Positions 1-7,119 of a DNA stretch of 64,000 nt are shown here, one piece after another. Position numbers and translations under genes: made by a program. Location of the stretch: contig DAOQWL010000006.1 in assembly GCA_035342095.1 (NCBI GenBank), positions 1-64,000 of the forward strand. The letters are read 5' to 3'. Source of the DNA: PLanc-01 sp035342095 (GTDB lineage: Bacteria; Planctomycetota; Phycisphaerae; Sedimentisphaerales; Anaerobacaceae). How positions within the stretch are numbered: the stretch's first letter is position 1; each line of letters starts with the position of its first letter. The notes beneath the pieces are model-generated. The model saw only the letters and a program-made list of their open reading frames with translations. It ran no database searches and had not been told where the DNA came from.

Positions 1-285
1 GGGCGGGGGGCAGCGCCCCCATCGCACCAGGAAGTACGCAAGAACCGGATGAGCCTGCTTTGTTACGCTCGCGGCCTTCTTGGCAATTGCAGTCAGTGAC
101 AACAGGTCGTCATTCACAGCTTGTTGATTTGGTAAGACCCGTGTGACTTCCGGCTTCAACATGAGGACGTTTGACGATTCTCGGAGACGTTCGGCATACT
201 TGCCCCGCACGAACCCCTGGGGGAAGTCTGACCGCTTGTACTCGGCGCGCATTTCCTCCTTCTCGGGTCGTTTAACCTTCTTCAT
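1..285 (-). CDS. Antitoxin-like small protein, runs off left edge
   Basis: A minus-strand frame is open from an ATG at 285 to the window edge, about 95 codons with no stop seen. It begins with a charged stretch (MKKVKRPEKEEM) followed by FVRGKYAERLRE, SNVLMLKPEVTRVLPN and QAVNDDLLSLTAIAKK. This pattern (short charged start, R-G-K-Y-A, then a hydrophobic strand ending in a P-D/N-x-x-A-V-N helix) resembles small proteins often found beside toxins; that link is from memory of the family and is tentative. The reading frame beyond about residue 75 lies inside a repeated 24-mer (32-55), so the true C-terminus may have been extended by repeat insertion. No clear ribosome binding site is visible. No partner toxin is visible inside the window. 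Confidence 0.5.
   Translation of the reverse strand, partial: MKKVKRPEKEEMRAEYKRSDFPQGFVRGKYAERLRESSNVLMLKPEVTRVLPNQQAVNDDLLSLTAIAKKAASVTKQAHPVLAYFLVRWGRCPPP
32..55. repeat. 24-mer shared with 16701-16724
   Basis: The 24 bases at 32-55 recur exactly and in the same orientation at 16701-16724 (both contain AAGTACGCAAGAACCGGATG). Both copies lie near members of the CATGCTATTGG repeat family, which suggests both belong to a larger dispersed intergenic element. Confidence 0.7.
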
Positions 286-422
286 ATCTCAACTATACCC
301 TGATTCTCATGTCTCTGCGAATCCACGGGCGTATTGTAGGTTCAGGCCGGGGGAAGAACAAGGAGAAACCGGGCAGCAACCGGTGGTCGGTTCTTGGTTA
401 GCCGCGAGAGCCTTTGAGGCCG

Positions 423-480
423 CGTCTTCCTGCCATCATGCCATTGGCCCAAAGCGGAAAATGCCAGGGGTTTGGGGGCG
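423..480 (+). repeat. Dispersed repeat, CATGCTATTGGCCCAAAGCG family, copy A
   Basis: This copy contains CATGCCATTGGCCCAAAGCG followed by GAAAATGCCAGGGGTTTGGG. Close relatives are at 16428-16503 (opposite strand), 16628-16665 (partial) and 28725-28786. All four are between genes. The sequence does not code for anything recognisable. Confidence 0.75.
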
Positions 481-556
481 GAGCCACCAGGGATCGGAGG
501 GCCGGGCATCGCCGGAGTTGCTCTCGCCAGGCCACAGGCACGACGACGAGGAAAGG

Positions 557-853
557 TCAGACACGGTCCTGCCATCGGTTGGGATCGCGGGCACCATGAA
601 AGACGGCGATCACAACGACGGTATCTCCCTCCACGACGAAGAGCACTTGGTATGGGAATCTCCGCGTCAGGGTCCTGTGGACACTTCGATGGACTACGGC
701 GTGTTGAAGCGGGTTGCTCAGAATGGAGTCGACGGCCGCACCGACAGCAGCAAGGAGGTCCGCACCGAGACTGGGCACACGGCGTTCGTACCAGTCGAAG
801 GCCTCTGCAAGTTCCGCTTCCGCTTCGGGTCGGATGACGAGTCGATATCTCAT
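557..853 (-). CDS. RelE/ParE-type toxin
   Basis: A 98-aa protein with the compact RelE/ParE fold pattern: MRYRLVIRPEAEAELAEAF at the N-terminus, a helix with DWYERRVPSLGADLL, and a C-terminal beta region including FPYQVLFVVEGDTVVVIAVF. It ends HGARDPNRWQDRV, close to the HxxRxPxxW ending usual in this family. Length is typical (90-100 aa). Its ATG overlaps the stop of the upstream antitoxin by 4 bases (850-853), as expected for a translationally coupled toxin-antitoxin operon transcribed right to left. ParE toxins act on gyrase and RelE toxins cleave mRNA; which applies here cannot be told from the sequence. Confidence 0.88.
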   Translation of the reverse strand: MRYRLVIRPEAEAELAEAFDWYERRVPSLGADLLAAVGAAVDSILSNPLQHAVVHRSVHRTLTRRFPYQVLFVVEGDTVVVIAVFHGARDPNRWQDRV

Positions 854-1071
854 GCGCGTTTGGCGATCCTGTCGCGGACGACGGGCCAGGAGGCACCGGC
901 GGTAGGGTTCTTGCGGTAGGCTTCAAGCCGCCTGTCGAGTTCAGCCTTCTGCGCTTCGGTCAGCGCGACGGCCTCGGGACTTTCAGCGAGACTATCCCAG
1001 AGATCGCCGATCAACTCGATCCGCTCGGCAATGCTCAGATTCAAGATGTCCTTGCGCACAACTTCACTCAT
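850..1071 (-). CDS. Addiction-module antitoxin (TIGR02574-like)
   Basis: A 73-aa acidic helical protein containing LSIAERIELIGDLWDSLAES, the hallmark of the 'putative addiction module component' family (S-x-x-E-R-x-x-L-x-x-x-L-W-D-S-L). The rest, ALTEAQKAELDRRLEAYRKN, is the usual L-D-R-R-L helix, and the protein ends close to it. It is first in a two-gene operon with the RelE/ParE toxin and shares a 4-base stop/start overlap with it. It is predicted to bind and neutralise the toxin and probably to repress the operon, although no DNA-binding domain is obvious in the short N-terminus. Confidence 0.88.
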   Translation of the reverse strand: MSEVVRKDILNLSIAERIELIGDLWDSLAESPEAVALTEAQKAELDRRLEAYRKNPTAGASWPVVRDRIAKRA

Positions 1072-1206
1072 GCCATTATCATACCACGTTCAATGATCTG
1101 GGGCAAATCTATCGGCCCATCAAAGGACAACGGAGATGAAGGACCGGGGGGCATCAGCCCGCAAGCACTGACCTACGTCCTTCCCGGCGAGTCCTCCCAT
1201 GCTGGC

Positions 1207-2511
1207 CTATTGTCGGACCGCTTGGCGGACCTCGCGGTTGATCCGGACGCTGCACCAGTCCTTGCCGCACATGGAGCAGTAATCGGCGGATTGTAGCTCC
1301 GCCATGCCCATTTCTTTACAGGCTTCCTTGTGCATCCGGTCGGCGGTCTCGGGATCGAGCGACGTGCCGATGTGCGTTCGCCAGTCGAGGTTCGAGCGGG
1401 CGATGCTCAACGCCCGGTCCCGGTCCGCGGCGCCCTTGTGTCCGCGAGCCACATCGCCCGCGTGGGCGGCGATCTTGGCGGCGACGACGCCTGCTCGGAC
1501 ATCGTCGCCGTTGGGCAGGCCCAGGTGCTCTCGCGGCGTGACGTAGCACAGGAACGAGGCGCCGTAGAAGGTCGCGGCGCAGCCTCCGATGGCGGAGGTG
1601 ATGTGGTCGTAACCCGGCGCGATATCCGTCACGAGCGGGCCGAGCACGTAGAAGGGGGCGCCGTGGCAGAGCTTCTGCTGGATCTCCATATTGTACTGGA
1701 TCTGGTTGAACGGTACATGGCCCGGTCCTTCGACCATGACCTGGCAGCCCTTTTCCCAGGCCCGCTGGGTCAGCTCGCCCAGCGTTCGGAGTTCGGCGAG
1801 CTGGGCTTCGTCCGTCGCGTCGGCGATCGCGCCGGGTCGGAGGCCATCGCCGAGCGAGAAGCACACGTCGTGCTCGACCATGATGTCGCACAGGTCGTCG
1901 AACATCTCGTAGAGGGGATTCTGCCGATTGTGGTGGATCATCCATTTGGCGAGCAGGGCCCCGCCCCGACTGACGATGCCCATCACGCGTTTCTCGAGCA
2001 GGGGGAGGTGCTCGCGGAGCAGACCCGCGTGGATGGTGAAGAAATCGACCCCCTGACGGGCCTGCTTGGCCACCGTGTTCAGGATGATTTCGGGCGTGAC
2101 GTCCTCGACGCCGCGACCCTCGATCACCTGATAGATCGGGACGGTGCCGAAGGGGGCCGGGCAGTGGGCGAGCAGCTCGTCGCGGATCGAGTCGAGGTCG
2201 CCGCCCGTGCTGAGGTCCATGATGACGTCTGCGCCGACCGCCAAGGCGGCGTTCATCTTCTCGATTTCCGCCTGCACGGAGCATCGGATGCTGCTGGTGC
2301 CGATGTTCGCGTTGACCTTCGTCGTGAGGGCCCGGCCGATGCCCAGCGGGCGGAGGTTGCTCTTGAGATGGGCCCGATTGGCCGGGATGACCAGCCGGCC
2401 GGCGGCCAACTCCTCGCGGACCGTCCGCGCATCCACGCCTTCGCTCTCGGCAACGCGGCGCATGGCGGCTGTGATTGTTCCGGCTCTGGCATCCATCAGT
2501 TGTGTCGTCAT
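1207..2511 (-). CDS. thiC: Phosphomethylpyrimidine synthase ThiC
   Basis: A 434-aa radical-SAM enzyme that rearranges aminoimidazole ribotide into the HMP-phosphate moiety of thiamine. Family blocks visible include NANIGTSSIRC near residue 70, IMDLSTGGDLDSIR, DFFTIHAGL, SRGGALLAKWM, VMVEGPGHVPFNQI and FYVLGPLVTDIAPGYDHI. The C-terminal cluster motif is CSMCGKDWC (C412, C415, C420; CX2CX4C), which binds the [4Fe-4S] cluster. Length matches the short ThiC form that lacks the N-terminal extension of enterobacterial ThiC. The ATG at 2511 is kept because upstream sequence is a palindromic element. Expression should be controlled by the TPP riboswitch and terminator upstream at 2720-2894. Confidence 0.97.
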   Translation of the reverse strand: MTTQLMDARAGTITAAMRRVAESEGVDARTVREELAAGRLVIPANRAHLKSNLRPLGIGRALTTKVNANIGTSSIRCSVQAEIEKMNAALAVGADVIMDLSTGGDLDSIRDELLAHCPAPFGTVPIYQVIEGRGVEDVTPEIILNTVAKQARQGVDFFTIHAGLLREHLPLLEKRVMGIVSRGGALLAKWMIHHNRQNPLYEMFDDLCDIMVEHDVCFSLGDGLRPGAIADATDEAQLAELRTLGELTQRAWEKGCQVMVEGPGHVPFNQIQYNMEIQQKLCHGAPFYVLGPLVTDIAPGYDHITSAIGGCAATFYGASFLCYVTPREHLGLPNGDDVRAGVVAAKIAAHAGDVARGHKGAADRDRALSIARSNLDWRTHIGTSLDPETADRMHKEACKEMGMAELQSADYCSMCGKDWCSVRINREVRQAVRQ

Positions 2512-2536
2512 GAATCCGACTCCTCAATGCTGTCCA

Positions 2537-2715
2537 GAGTTCCGGAGAATGCAGGATGAGACCTACTTTGGGAAGGGAGAATCTCTTTCCTCGATTTTCC
2601 CTTCCCAAACCGTAGCGGCGTGATGGTGTCTACGTCACGGTGATTCTTCAAGGAAATCGATGAAGACGAGATTTCCTTGAAGAATATAGGTCTAATCCTG
2701 CATTCTCCGGAACTC
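2537..2715. mobile_element. 179-bp inverted-repeat (MITE-like) element in the thiC leader
   Basis: The ends are 30-bp inverted repeats (2537-2566 and 2686-2715) that match at 28 of 30 positions; each begins GAGTTCCGGAGAATGCAGGA reading inward. Inside are two more hairpins: 2567-2582 with 2594-2609 (15 of 16) and 2644-2658 with 2670-2684 (15 of 15, TTCTTCAAGGAAATC). There is no coding capacity. It sits between the riboswitch terminator and the thiC start codon, so it is transcribed as part of the thiC leader whenever the riboswitch allows readthrough. No target duplication is clear. Confidence 0.75.
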
Positions 2716-2719
2716 CACC

Positions 2720-2755
2720 AATAAAAAAATCGCTCCTGCGGGAAGCGATTTCTCC
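2720..2755 (-). terminator. Riboswitch-controlled intrinsic terminator upstream of thiC
   Basis: Read on the minus strand this is AAATCGCT, a 9-base loop, AGCGATTT and a run of T (GCGATTTTTTT). It lies about 26 bases downstream of the TPP aptamer, where an expression platform belongs. This supports control by premature transcription termination rather than, or in addition to, hiding the ribosome binding site. Confidence 0.8.
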
Positions 2756-2781
2756 AGACGGCCAACGTTCCGTTGTCATCG

Positions 2782-2894
2782 CTTTCCTACGCAGGCATAT
2801 CGGCCTGGTGTGTCCATCACGGCTCCAGGCGGTTATCCTGATCAGGTTCGGAGGGTTTTTTCTCAGGCCCACCACCCGGCGGGCCACCCCTAGC
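2782..2894 (-). ncRNA. TPP riboswitch (THI element)
   Basis: The minus strand carries the conserved TPP aptamer blocks in order: CTAGGGGTGG at the 5' side, GGGCCTGAGA, ACCCTCCGAACCTGATCAGG followed by ATAAC, and at the 3' side GCCTGCGTAGGAAAG. The P1 pairing partners and the C-T-G-A-G-A and G-A-A-C-C-T-G-A-T signatures are intact. P3 is long, with an extra hairpin. It precedes thiC, the usual target, and is followed by a terminator. Confidence 0.96.
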
Positions 2895-2897
2895 GAC

Positions 2898-2934
2898 CAC
2901 CCGGATTGTACAGGCAAGCGTTGTCCGCGCCTAC
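2898..2934 (-). promoter_or_regulatory. Probable promoter of the thiC riboswitch transcript
   Basis: A TACAAT -10 box on the minus strand (2905-2910) places the transcription start near 2898, just before the TPP aptamer. The -35 region is weak (TAGGCG-like), so the support is mainly positional. Confidence 0.45.
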
Positions 2935-3511
2935 GCAAATTCACTCCGTTCTCCAATATCGCCATTCGACATCGCGATTGCTCCCTATGGAGAGTCTGCG
3001 GCAAGGTCCGATAGTGTGCAGGCGAGAAATACACTGCATTTGACATCCCTTTTTTAGGAAAAAAGACTGCTGATTTCGGGCCATGCCTGCCGATAGGAGA
3101 GGTGAAAACCGTTTCATCTTTTTCTCCGGCGTCGTTGTGCCAGACGACGCCATTTTTCTATCCACTCCGCGCCCAGCCCATCCAGTGCGTTCGCGGCGGA
3201 ATCACCAAGATTGGACAAACCCGTAACAAAACGGTAATGTGCCACCCGCATACTGCAAGGCATTCGTTCGGCGGCCGGAATGCCGCGAGGTTCCATTTGT
3301 GATCCGATGGCTCCGACGGTAGACTGTGGCGTCTGGGACGGTTGGTCCATGCAGGGTCCAGCAATGGTCTTGGCCGGAGGGCCGAGCTCCGGAACGGGTC
3401 GGGCCCTTTTTTCCTGGTGGGTCATGGCAATGAAAGCTGGTCTGATGCGTCTATGAATATGGGACCCCGGCGGGTCTGCTGTCTTGGACGTCGACAGGTG
3501 CTTGGAAGGGC
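2935..3511. other. Intergenic stretch without a supported gene
   Basis: This segment lies between the divergent thiC transcript and the export operon. Base composition is visibly less GC-rich than the neighbouring genes. Frames on both strands are short and have no recognisable motif. The promoter of the export operon is presumably here, but no convincing -35/-10 pair stands out; a TTGACA at 3040-3045 has no good partner. Confidence 0.5.
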
Positions 3512-3517
3512 GTGCGT

Positions 3518-4921
3518 GTGAGAAAGCTTCGCGTTTTGATCATCGTTGTCGTGGCTCTTGCGGTCGTGGGTCTGGCCGCAGGGTTCGTGGTCAAGAGACG
3601 CAAGGTCGGCGGCGAGAAGCCGACGATCGTGCGGATCGAGCCGGTCCAACGCGCCGAGCTGATCGAGTTCGTCAGCGCCCCCGGCGAGATCGAGCCCAAG
3701 CGAAACGTCGAGATCAGCGCGAAGGTCTCAGCCCGGGTGGTTGCTCTGCCCTATAAGGAGGGGGCGCTCGTGACGAAAGGCGATCCCAATGCGAATCCGC
3801 CGGTCCCGCCGTCGGTTCTCGTGCGGCTCGACTCCAAGGACTTGGAGAGCAGTCTGCGGTCGGCCGAGGCCAACCGCGACGCGCAGGCCGCCCAGATCGA
3901 GGTCGAGAAGGCCAGAATCGCCGGTCAGAAGGCCAGTCTGCTGGGGACCGCCGCGACGCTCGAACAGGCCAGGACCAACCTCCAGCGGCAGGACCGCCTC
4001 GTCGCTTCGAAAGACATCAGCCAGGCGGAGTTCGATCAGGCCAAGCTCAAGGTCGAGGAGTTACAGGCCCAGTATGAGGCGGCCCAGCACTCATTGCTGT
4101 CTGCCGAGTTGAACCTCAAGGTGTTGGAGTACAACCTGGAGGGCGCGGATGCCCGCATCGTCCAGGCACAGGAGGCGCTGAGCCACACGACGATCACGGC
4201 CCCCATCGACGGCACGATCACGCGGATCGAAGCGGAGGTCGGCGAGATGGCCATCGTGGGCACGATGAACAACCCCGGCACCGTGATCATGGAAGTGGGG
4301 GACCTCTCCGAGATGCTGGTCGTTGCCCAGGTGGATGAAGCGGACGTCAGCAAGCTCAAGGTCGGGCAGAAGGCCCGCGTCAACATCCAGGCCTGGCCGG
4401 ACAAGGTCTTCCCCGGCGTCGTGCAGACGATTGCCCTGAGCCGCAAGATTGGGACCGACGGATCCAAGTATTATGAGACCGAGGTGCTCTTGGTCGATCC
4501 GAACGAGCAGGTCTTCACGGGCATGACTGCCGACGTGGACATCGAGGTGGCGACCCACAAGGATATCCTGGTTCTCCCGAGCCAGGCGGTCCTGGGACGC
4601 AAGGTGGACGAGTTGTCTGTGGATATTCGCGACAAGCTCACCGAAGAGGAGAAGAGCAAGGCGTACGCCTCGATCGTCTATTGCTGCCGGGACGGCAAGG
4701 CGGTGGCGGTTCCCGTCAAGATCGGCGCCAGCAACGCGACCCACACGGTCATCGAGTCCGGGCTGACCGAGACGGACAAGGTCGTTGTCGGTCCCTACAA
4801 GGAGCTGGAGAAGATGAAGCACGACCAGCTCATCAAGGACGAGCGAGAGGCCAAGGCGGAAGAAGAAGCCAAGAAGAAAGCGGGCGCGAAGGACGCCAAT
4901 GACCCCAACCAAGGCAAATGA
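3518..4921 (+). CDS. Periplasmic adaptor of ABC exporter (MacA/HlyD family)
   Basis: About 467 aa, anchored by one N-terminal membrane helix (VLIIVVVALAVVGLAAGFVV). It then shows the membrane-fusion layout: a barrel-sandwich half (EISAKVSARVVALPYKEGAL), a long alpha-helical hairpin of roughly residues 105-225 rich in A, E, Q and L, the second half (TTITAPIDGTITRIEAEVGE) and a beta-barrel domain. It should join the inner-membrane permease to the TolC-like outer-membrane channel. GTG at 3518 is preferred over GTG at 3512 because GGAAGGG at 3504-3510 is then 7 bases upstream. The gene overlaps the ATPase gene by 23 bases, indicating an operon. The exported substrate is unknown. The charged Lys/Glu C-terminal tail is low complexity. 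Confidence 0.9.
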   Translation: MRKLRVLIIVVVALAVVGLAAGFVVKRRKVGGEKPTIVRIEPVQRAELIEFVSAPGEIEPKRNVEISAKVSARVVALPYKEGALVTKGDPNANPPVPPSVLVRLDSKDLESSLRSAEANRDAQAAQIEVEKARIAGQKASLLGTAATLEQARTNLQRQDRLVASKDISQAEFDQAKLKVEELQAQYEAAQHSLLSAELNLKVLEYNLEGADARIVQAQEALSHTTITAPIDGTITRIEAEVGEMAIVGTMNNPGTVIMEVGDLSEMLVVAQVDEADVSKLKVGQKARVNIQAWPDKVFPGVVQTIALSRKIGTDGSKYYETEVLLVDPNEQVFTGMTADVDIEVATHKDILVLPSQAVLGRKVDELSVDIRDKLTEEEKSKAYASIVYCCRDGKAVAVPVKIGASNATHTVIESGLTETDKVVVGPYKELEKMKHDQLIKDEREAKAEEEAKKKAGAKDANDPNQGK

Positions 4922-5642
4922 CAGCGTGATCCGGCTCGCAGGGGTCACGCGGGTCTACAAGGTGGGCGTGGAGTCCATTCGCGCGCTCGCCGGCGTGGAC
5001 TTCGAGCTGAAACGCAACGAATACGTGGCGATCATGGGCCCGTCGGGCTCGGGCAAGAGCACGCTGATGAACATCCTCGGGTGCCTGGACCGCTGCACGA
5101 GCGGGACCTACGAGCTGGACGGTCGGGATACGACCCGACTCAGCGCCGCGGGACTGGCCCGCGTTCGCAACGCTCAGATTGGCTTCGTGTTCCAGTCGTT
5201 CGAATTGCTTCCGCGATTGAATGCCCTCAAGAATGTCGAGCTTCCGCTGCTCTACGCCGGCGGCGAAGGATGGCTGAACCGCAAGGTCCGGGCGAAGGAG
5301 GCCTTGGCGAAGGTCGGCCTGGGCGAGCGGATGAAGCACCGTCCGAACCAGCTCTCCGGCGGGGAGAAGCAACGGGTGGCCATCGCCCGCGCCCTGGTCA
5401 ATCGGCCGAGCATCCTGCTGGCCGACGAGCCGACGGGCAACTTGGACACCCGCACCAGCCTGGAGATCATGACGCTGTTCGAGCAGTTGCACCGCGACGG
5501 TCAGACGATCATCATGGTCACGCACGAGGACGACATCGCCCATCACGCCAAGCGGATCGTGCGGATGCGCGACGGCAGGATCGTCGCCGACGAGCAGACA
5601 GGCGCCGTCCGGCTGGTGGCCACGGGAGCCGAAACGTCCTGA
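4899..5642 (+). CDS. ABC exporter ATPase (MacB/LolD type)
   Basis: A 247-aa cytoplasmic ATPase with Walker A GPSGSGKST (47-55), Q-loop in GFVFQSFELLPRL, signature LSGGEKQRVAIARAL near residue 152, Walker B ILLADEPTGNLD and H-loop MVTHE. The A-x-G-L-A-R-V-R-N and N-L-D features match ATPases that partner with MacB-type permeases (the LolD/MacB/FtsE group). It overlaps the adaptor gene and is followed, after a repeat-filled gap, by the permease gene, so the three form one export unit. ATP hydrolysis is expected to drive mechanotransmission through the permease rather than classical substrate transport across the membrane. Confidence 0.95.
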   Translation: MTPTKANDSVIRLAGVTRVYKVGVESIRALAGVDFELKRNEYVAIMGPSGSGKSTLMNILGCLDRCTSGTYELDGRDTTRLSAAGLARVRNAQIGFVFQSFELLPRLNALKNVELPLLYAGGEGWLNRKVRAKEALAKVGLGERMKHRPNQLSGGEKQRVAIARALVNRPSILLADEPTGNLDTRTSLEIMTLFEQLHRDGQTIIMVTHEDDIAHHAKRIVRMRDGRIVADEQTGAVRLVATGAETS

Positions 5643-5650
5643 CGCAGAGA

Positions 5651-5800
5651 AATCCGAAATTCGAAACTCGAAATCCGAAACAAATCTCAATGACCCAAAT
5701 CCCAAATCCAAAACGAGTTACTCGACGAGCGATAGCGTTTCGGTCATTTGTGTTTCGTGCTTTGGAATTGGTTCGGATTTCGAGTTTCGGATTGCGAGTG
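5651..5800. repeat. Long-stem inverted repeat inside the export operon
   Basis: A perfect 17-bp inverted repeat (GAAACTCGAAATCCGAA at 5663-5679 and its complement at 5772-5788) flanks about 90 bases of AT-richer sequence made of short related words such as CGAAAT and CCAAAT. It fills the gap between the ATPase and permease genes, where an operon would normally have no spacer, so it is probably a mobile palindromic insertion. It could act as a processing or attenuation site for the message. Confidence 0.7.
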
Positions 5801-5856
5801 TTTCACTTGGGCGGACTCGTGAGCGTGCGTTTCGTGTTCCCGAGAAGGAGATACAC

Positions 5857-7119
5857 ATGCTGCGGCTGTTGACCGCTCCATTCGTGCTCACGGTTCTACT
5901 GTTCCAGAGCATTCGACTGGCGCTGGGCCAGATCTGGACGAACAAGACCCGCTCGGCCCTGACGACCATCGGGATCGTGATCGGCGTGGCGTCCGTCACC
6001 GCGGTGATCGCGGCCCTGACCGGTCTGAAGGCCAAGATCCTGCGGGACTTCGAGTCCCTGGGCACCAACAAGATCTACATCAGTCCGGACTGGCCCCGGT
6101 CGGGACGGTTCCGGAACTTCAACTGGCGGGTGATCCGGTTCCGGCCCGAGCAGTTCGACGGCCTGCTGGAGCGATGTCCCTCGATCTCGGACTACACCCT
6201 GATGATCGAGAGGAGCCGGACGGTCAGCTACGGCGTACACAGCATCGACAGCGCCCGCGTCTACGGCATCAATCCCTCCTGGCACAAGATCGAGAGCCGC
6301 TCGGTGATTCTCGGTCGGCCCTTCACGCTGATGGATGAAGAGAACGGCTGGCAAGTCTGCCTGATCACGCCGCGGGTCCGGGACCAGTTGCGCCTCGATC
6401 AGGACTGCATCGGCCAGCGGATCATCATCGACCGCCGGAGCTTCCGCATCGTCGGAGTCGTGGAAAGCCGCGTCGAGTCCGGCATGTTCGGCCAGATGGG
6501 CTCCTCGGACGAGGTCTTCATTCCGTTCCCGACCGCCTGGCGGTTGTGGGACCCGTGGATCTATGCCATCGCCTGCTGCCGCAGTCCCGACCTGTCGTCC
6601 GAGGCCCAGGCGGAACTGCGGTTCTTCCTTCGCCAATCCCGTCGGCTGGAGCCGGGGGACCCGGACACCTTCCGTATGGACGTGATCGAGGAGATCCTCA
6701 AGGGCTTCAACAAGATCGCGATGGGCGTCACCGCGGTCGCCGGCGGCGTCGTGGGAATCTCCCTGCTGGTCGGCGGCGTCGGGATCATGAACATCATGCT
6801 CGTTTCGGTCTCCGAGCGGACCCGCGAGATCGGTCTGCGCAAGGCGGTGGGGGCCCGACCCTCCGCGATTCTCCTGCAATTTCTCGTCGAGGCGGTCGTG
6901 CTGTGTCTGTTCGGCGGGCTGATGGGCACCGCGATCGGGCAGATGTTGACGTCTCTGATTGCGAAGATCCCCGGCGCGCGTCTGGACATGGCCTACATTC
7001 CGCTGTGGGCGATTGGCCTGTCCTTCGGTTTCGCGGGCTCGGTCGGCGTCTTCTTCGGCATGTTCCCGGCCATCAAGGCCGCACGGTTGGATCCTATTGA
7101 GGCGCTCAGGCATGAGTAG
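5857..7119 (+). CDS. ABC exporter permease (MacB/FtsX family)
   Basis: A 420-aa inner-membrane protein with the four-helix MacB plan: one helix near residues 30-60 (LTTIGIVIGVASVTAVIAAL), a periplasmic domain of about 220 residues (MacB-PCD), and three C-terminal helices in the FtsX domain (VAGGVVGISLLVGGVGIMNI; FLVEAVVLCLFGGLMGTAIG; LWAIGLSFGFAGSVGVFFGM). The family signature VSERTREIGLRKAVGARPS and the ending IKAARLDPIEALRHE are both present. AAGGAG (5846-5851) lies 5 bases before the ATG. Its stop overlaps the next gene start (7112), so it is co-transcribed with the TolC-like gene. Confidence 0.94.
   Translation: MLRLLTAPFVLTVLLFQSIRLALGQIWTNKTRSALTTIGIVIGVASVTAVIAALTGLKAKILRDFESLGTNKIYISPDWPRSGRFRNFNWRVIRFRPEQFDGLLERCPSISDYTLMIERSRTVSYGVHSIDSARVYGINPSWHKIESRSVILGRPFTLMDEENGWQVCLITPRVRDQLRLDQDCIGQRIIIDRRSFRIVGVVESRVESGMFGQMGSSDEVFIPFPTAWRLWDPWIYAIACCRSPDLSSEAQAELRFFLRQSRRLEPGDPDTFRMDVIEEILKGFNKIAMGVTAVAGGVVGISLLVGGVGIMNIMLVSVSERTREIGLRKAVGARPSAILLQFLVEAVVLCLFGGLMGTAIGQMLTSLIAKIPGARLDMAYIPLWAIGLSFGFAGSVGVFFGMFPAIKAARLDPIEALRHE

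Noticed and set aside
342..926. Long frames on both strands over the RelE/ParE pair.
   Set aside because: Shadows of the toxin and antitoxin genes, with Arg/Pro/Ser-rich composition.
3040..3070. TTGACA at 3040-3045 as promoter of the export operon.
   Set aside because: No acceptable -10 box at 16-18 bases, and it is about 470 bases from the first gene.
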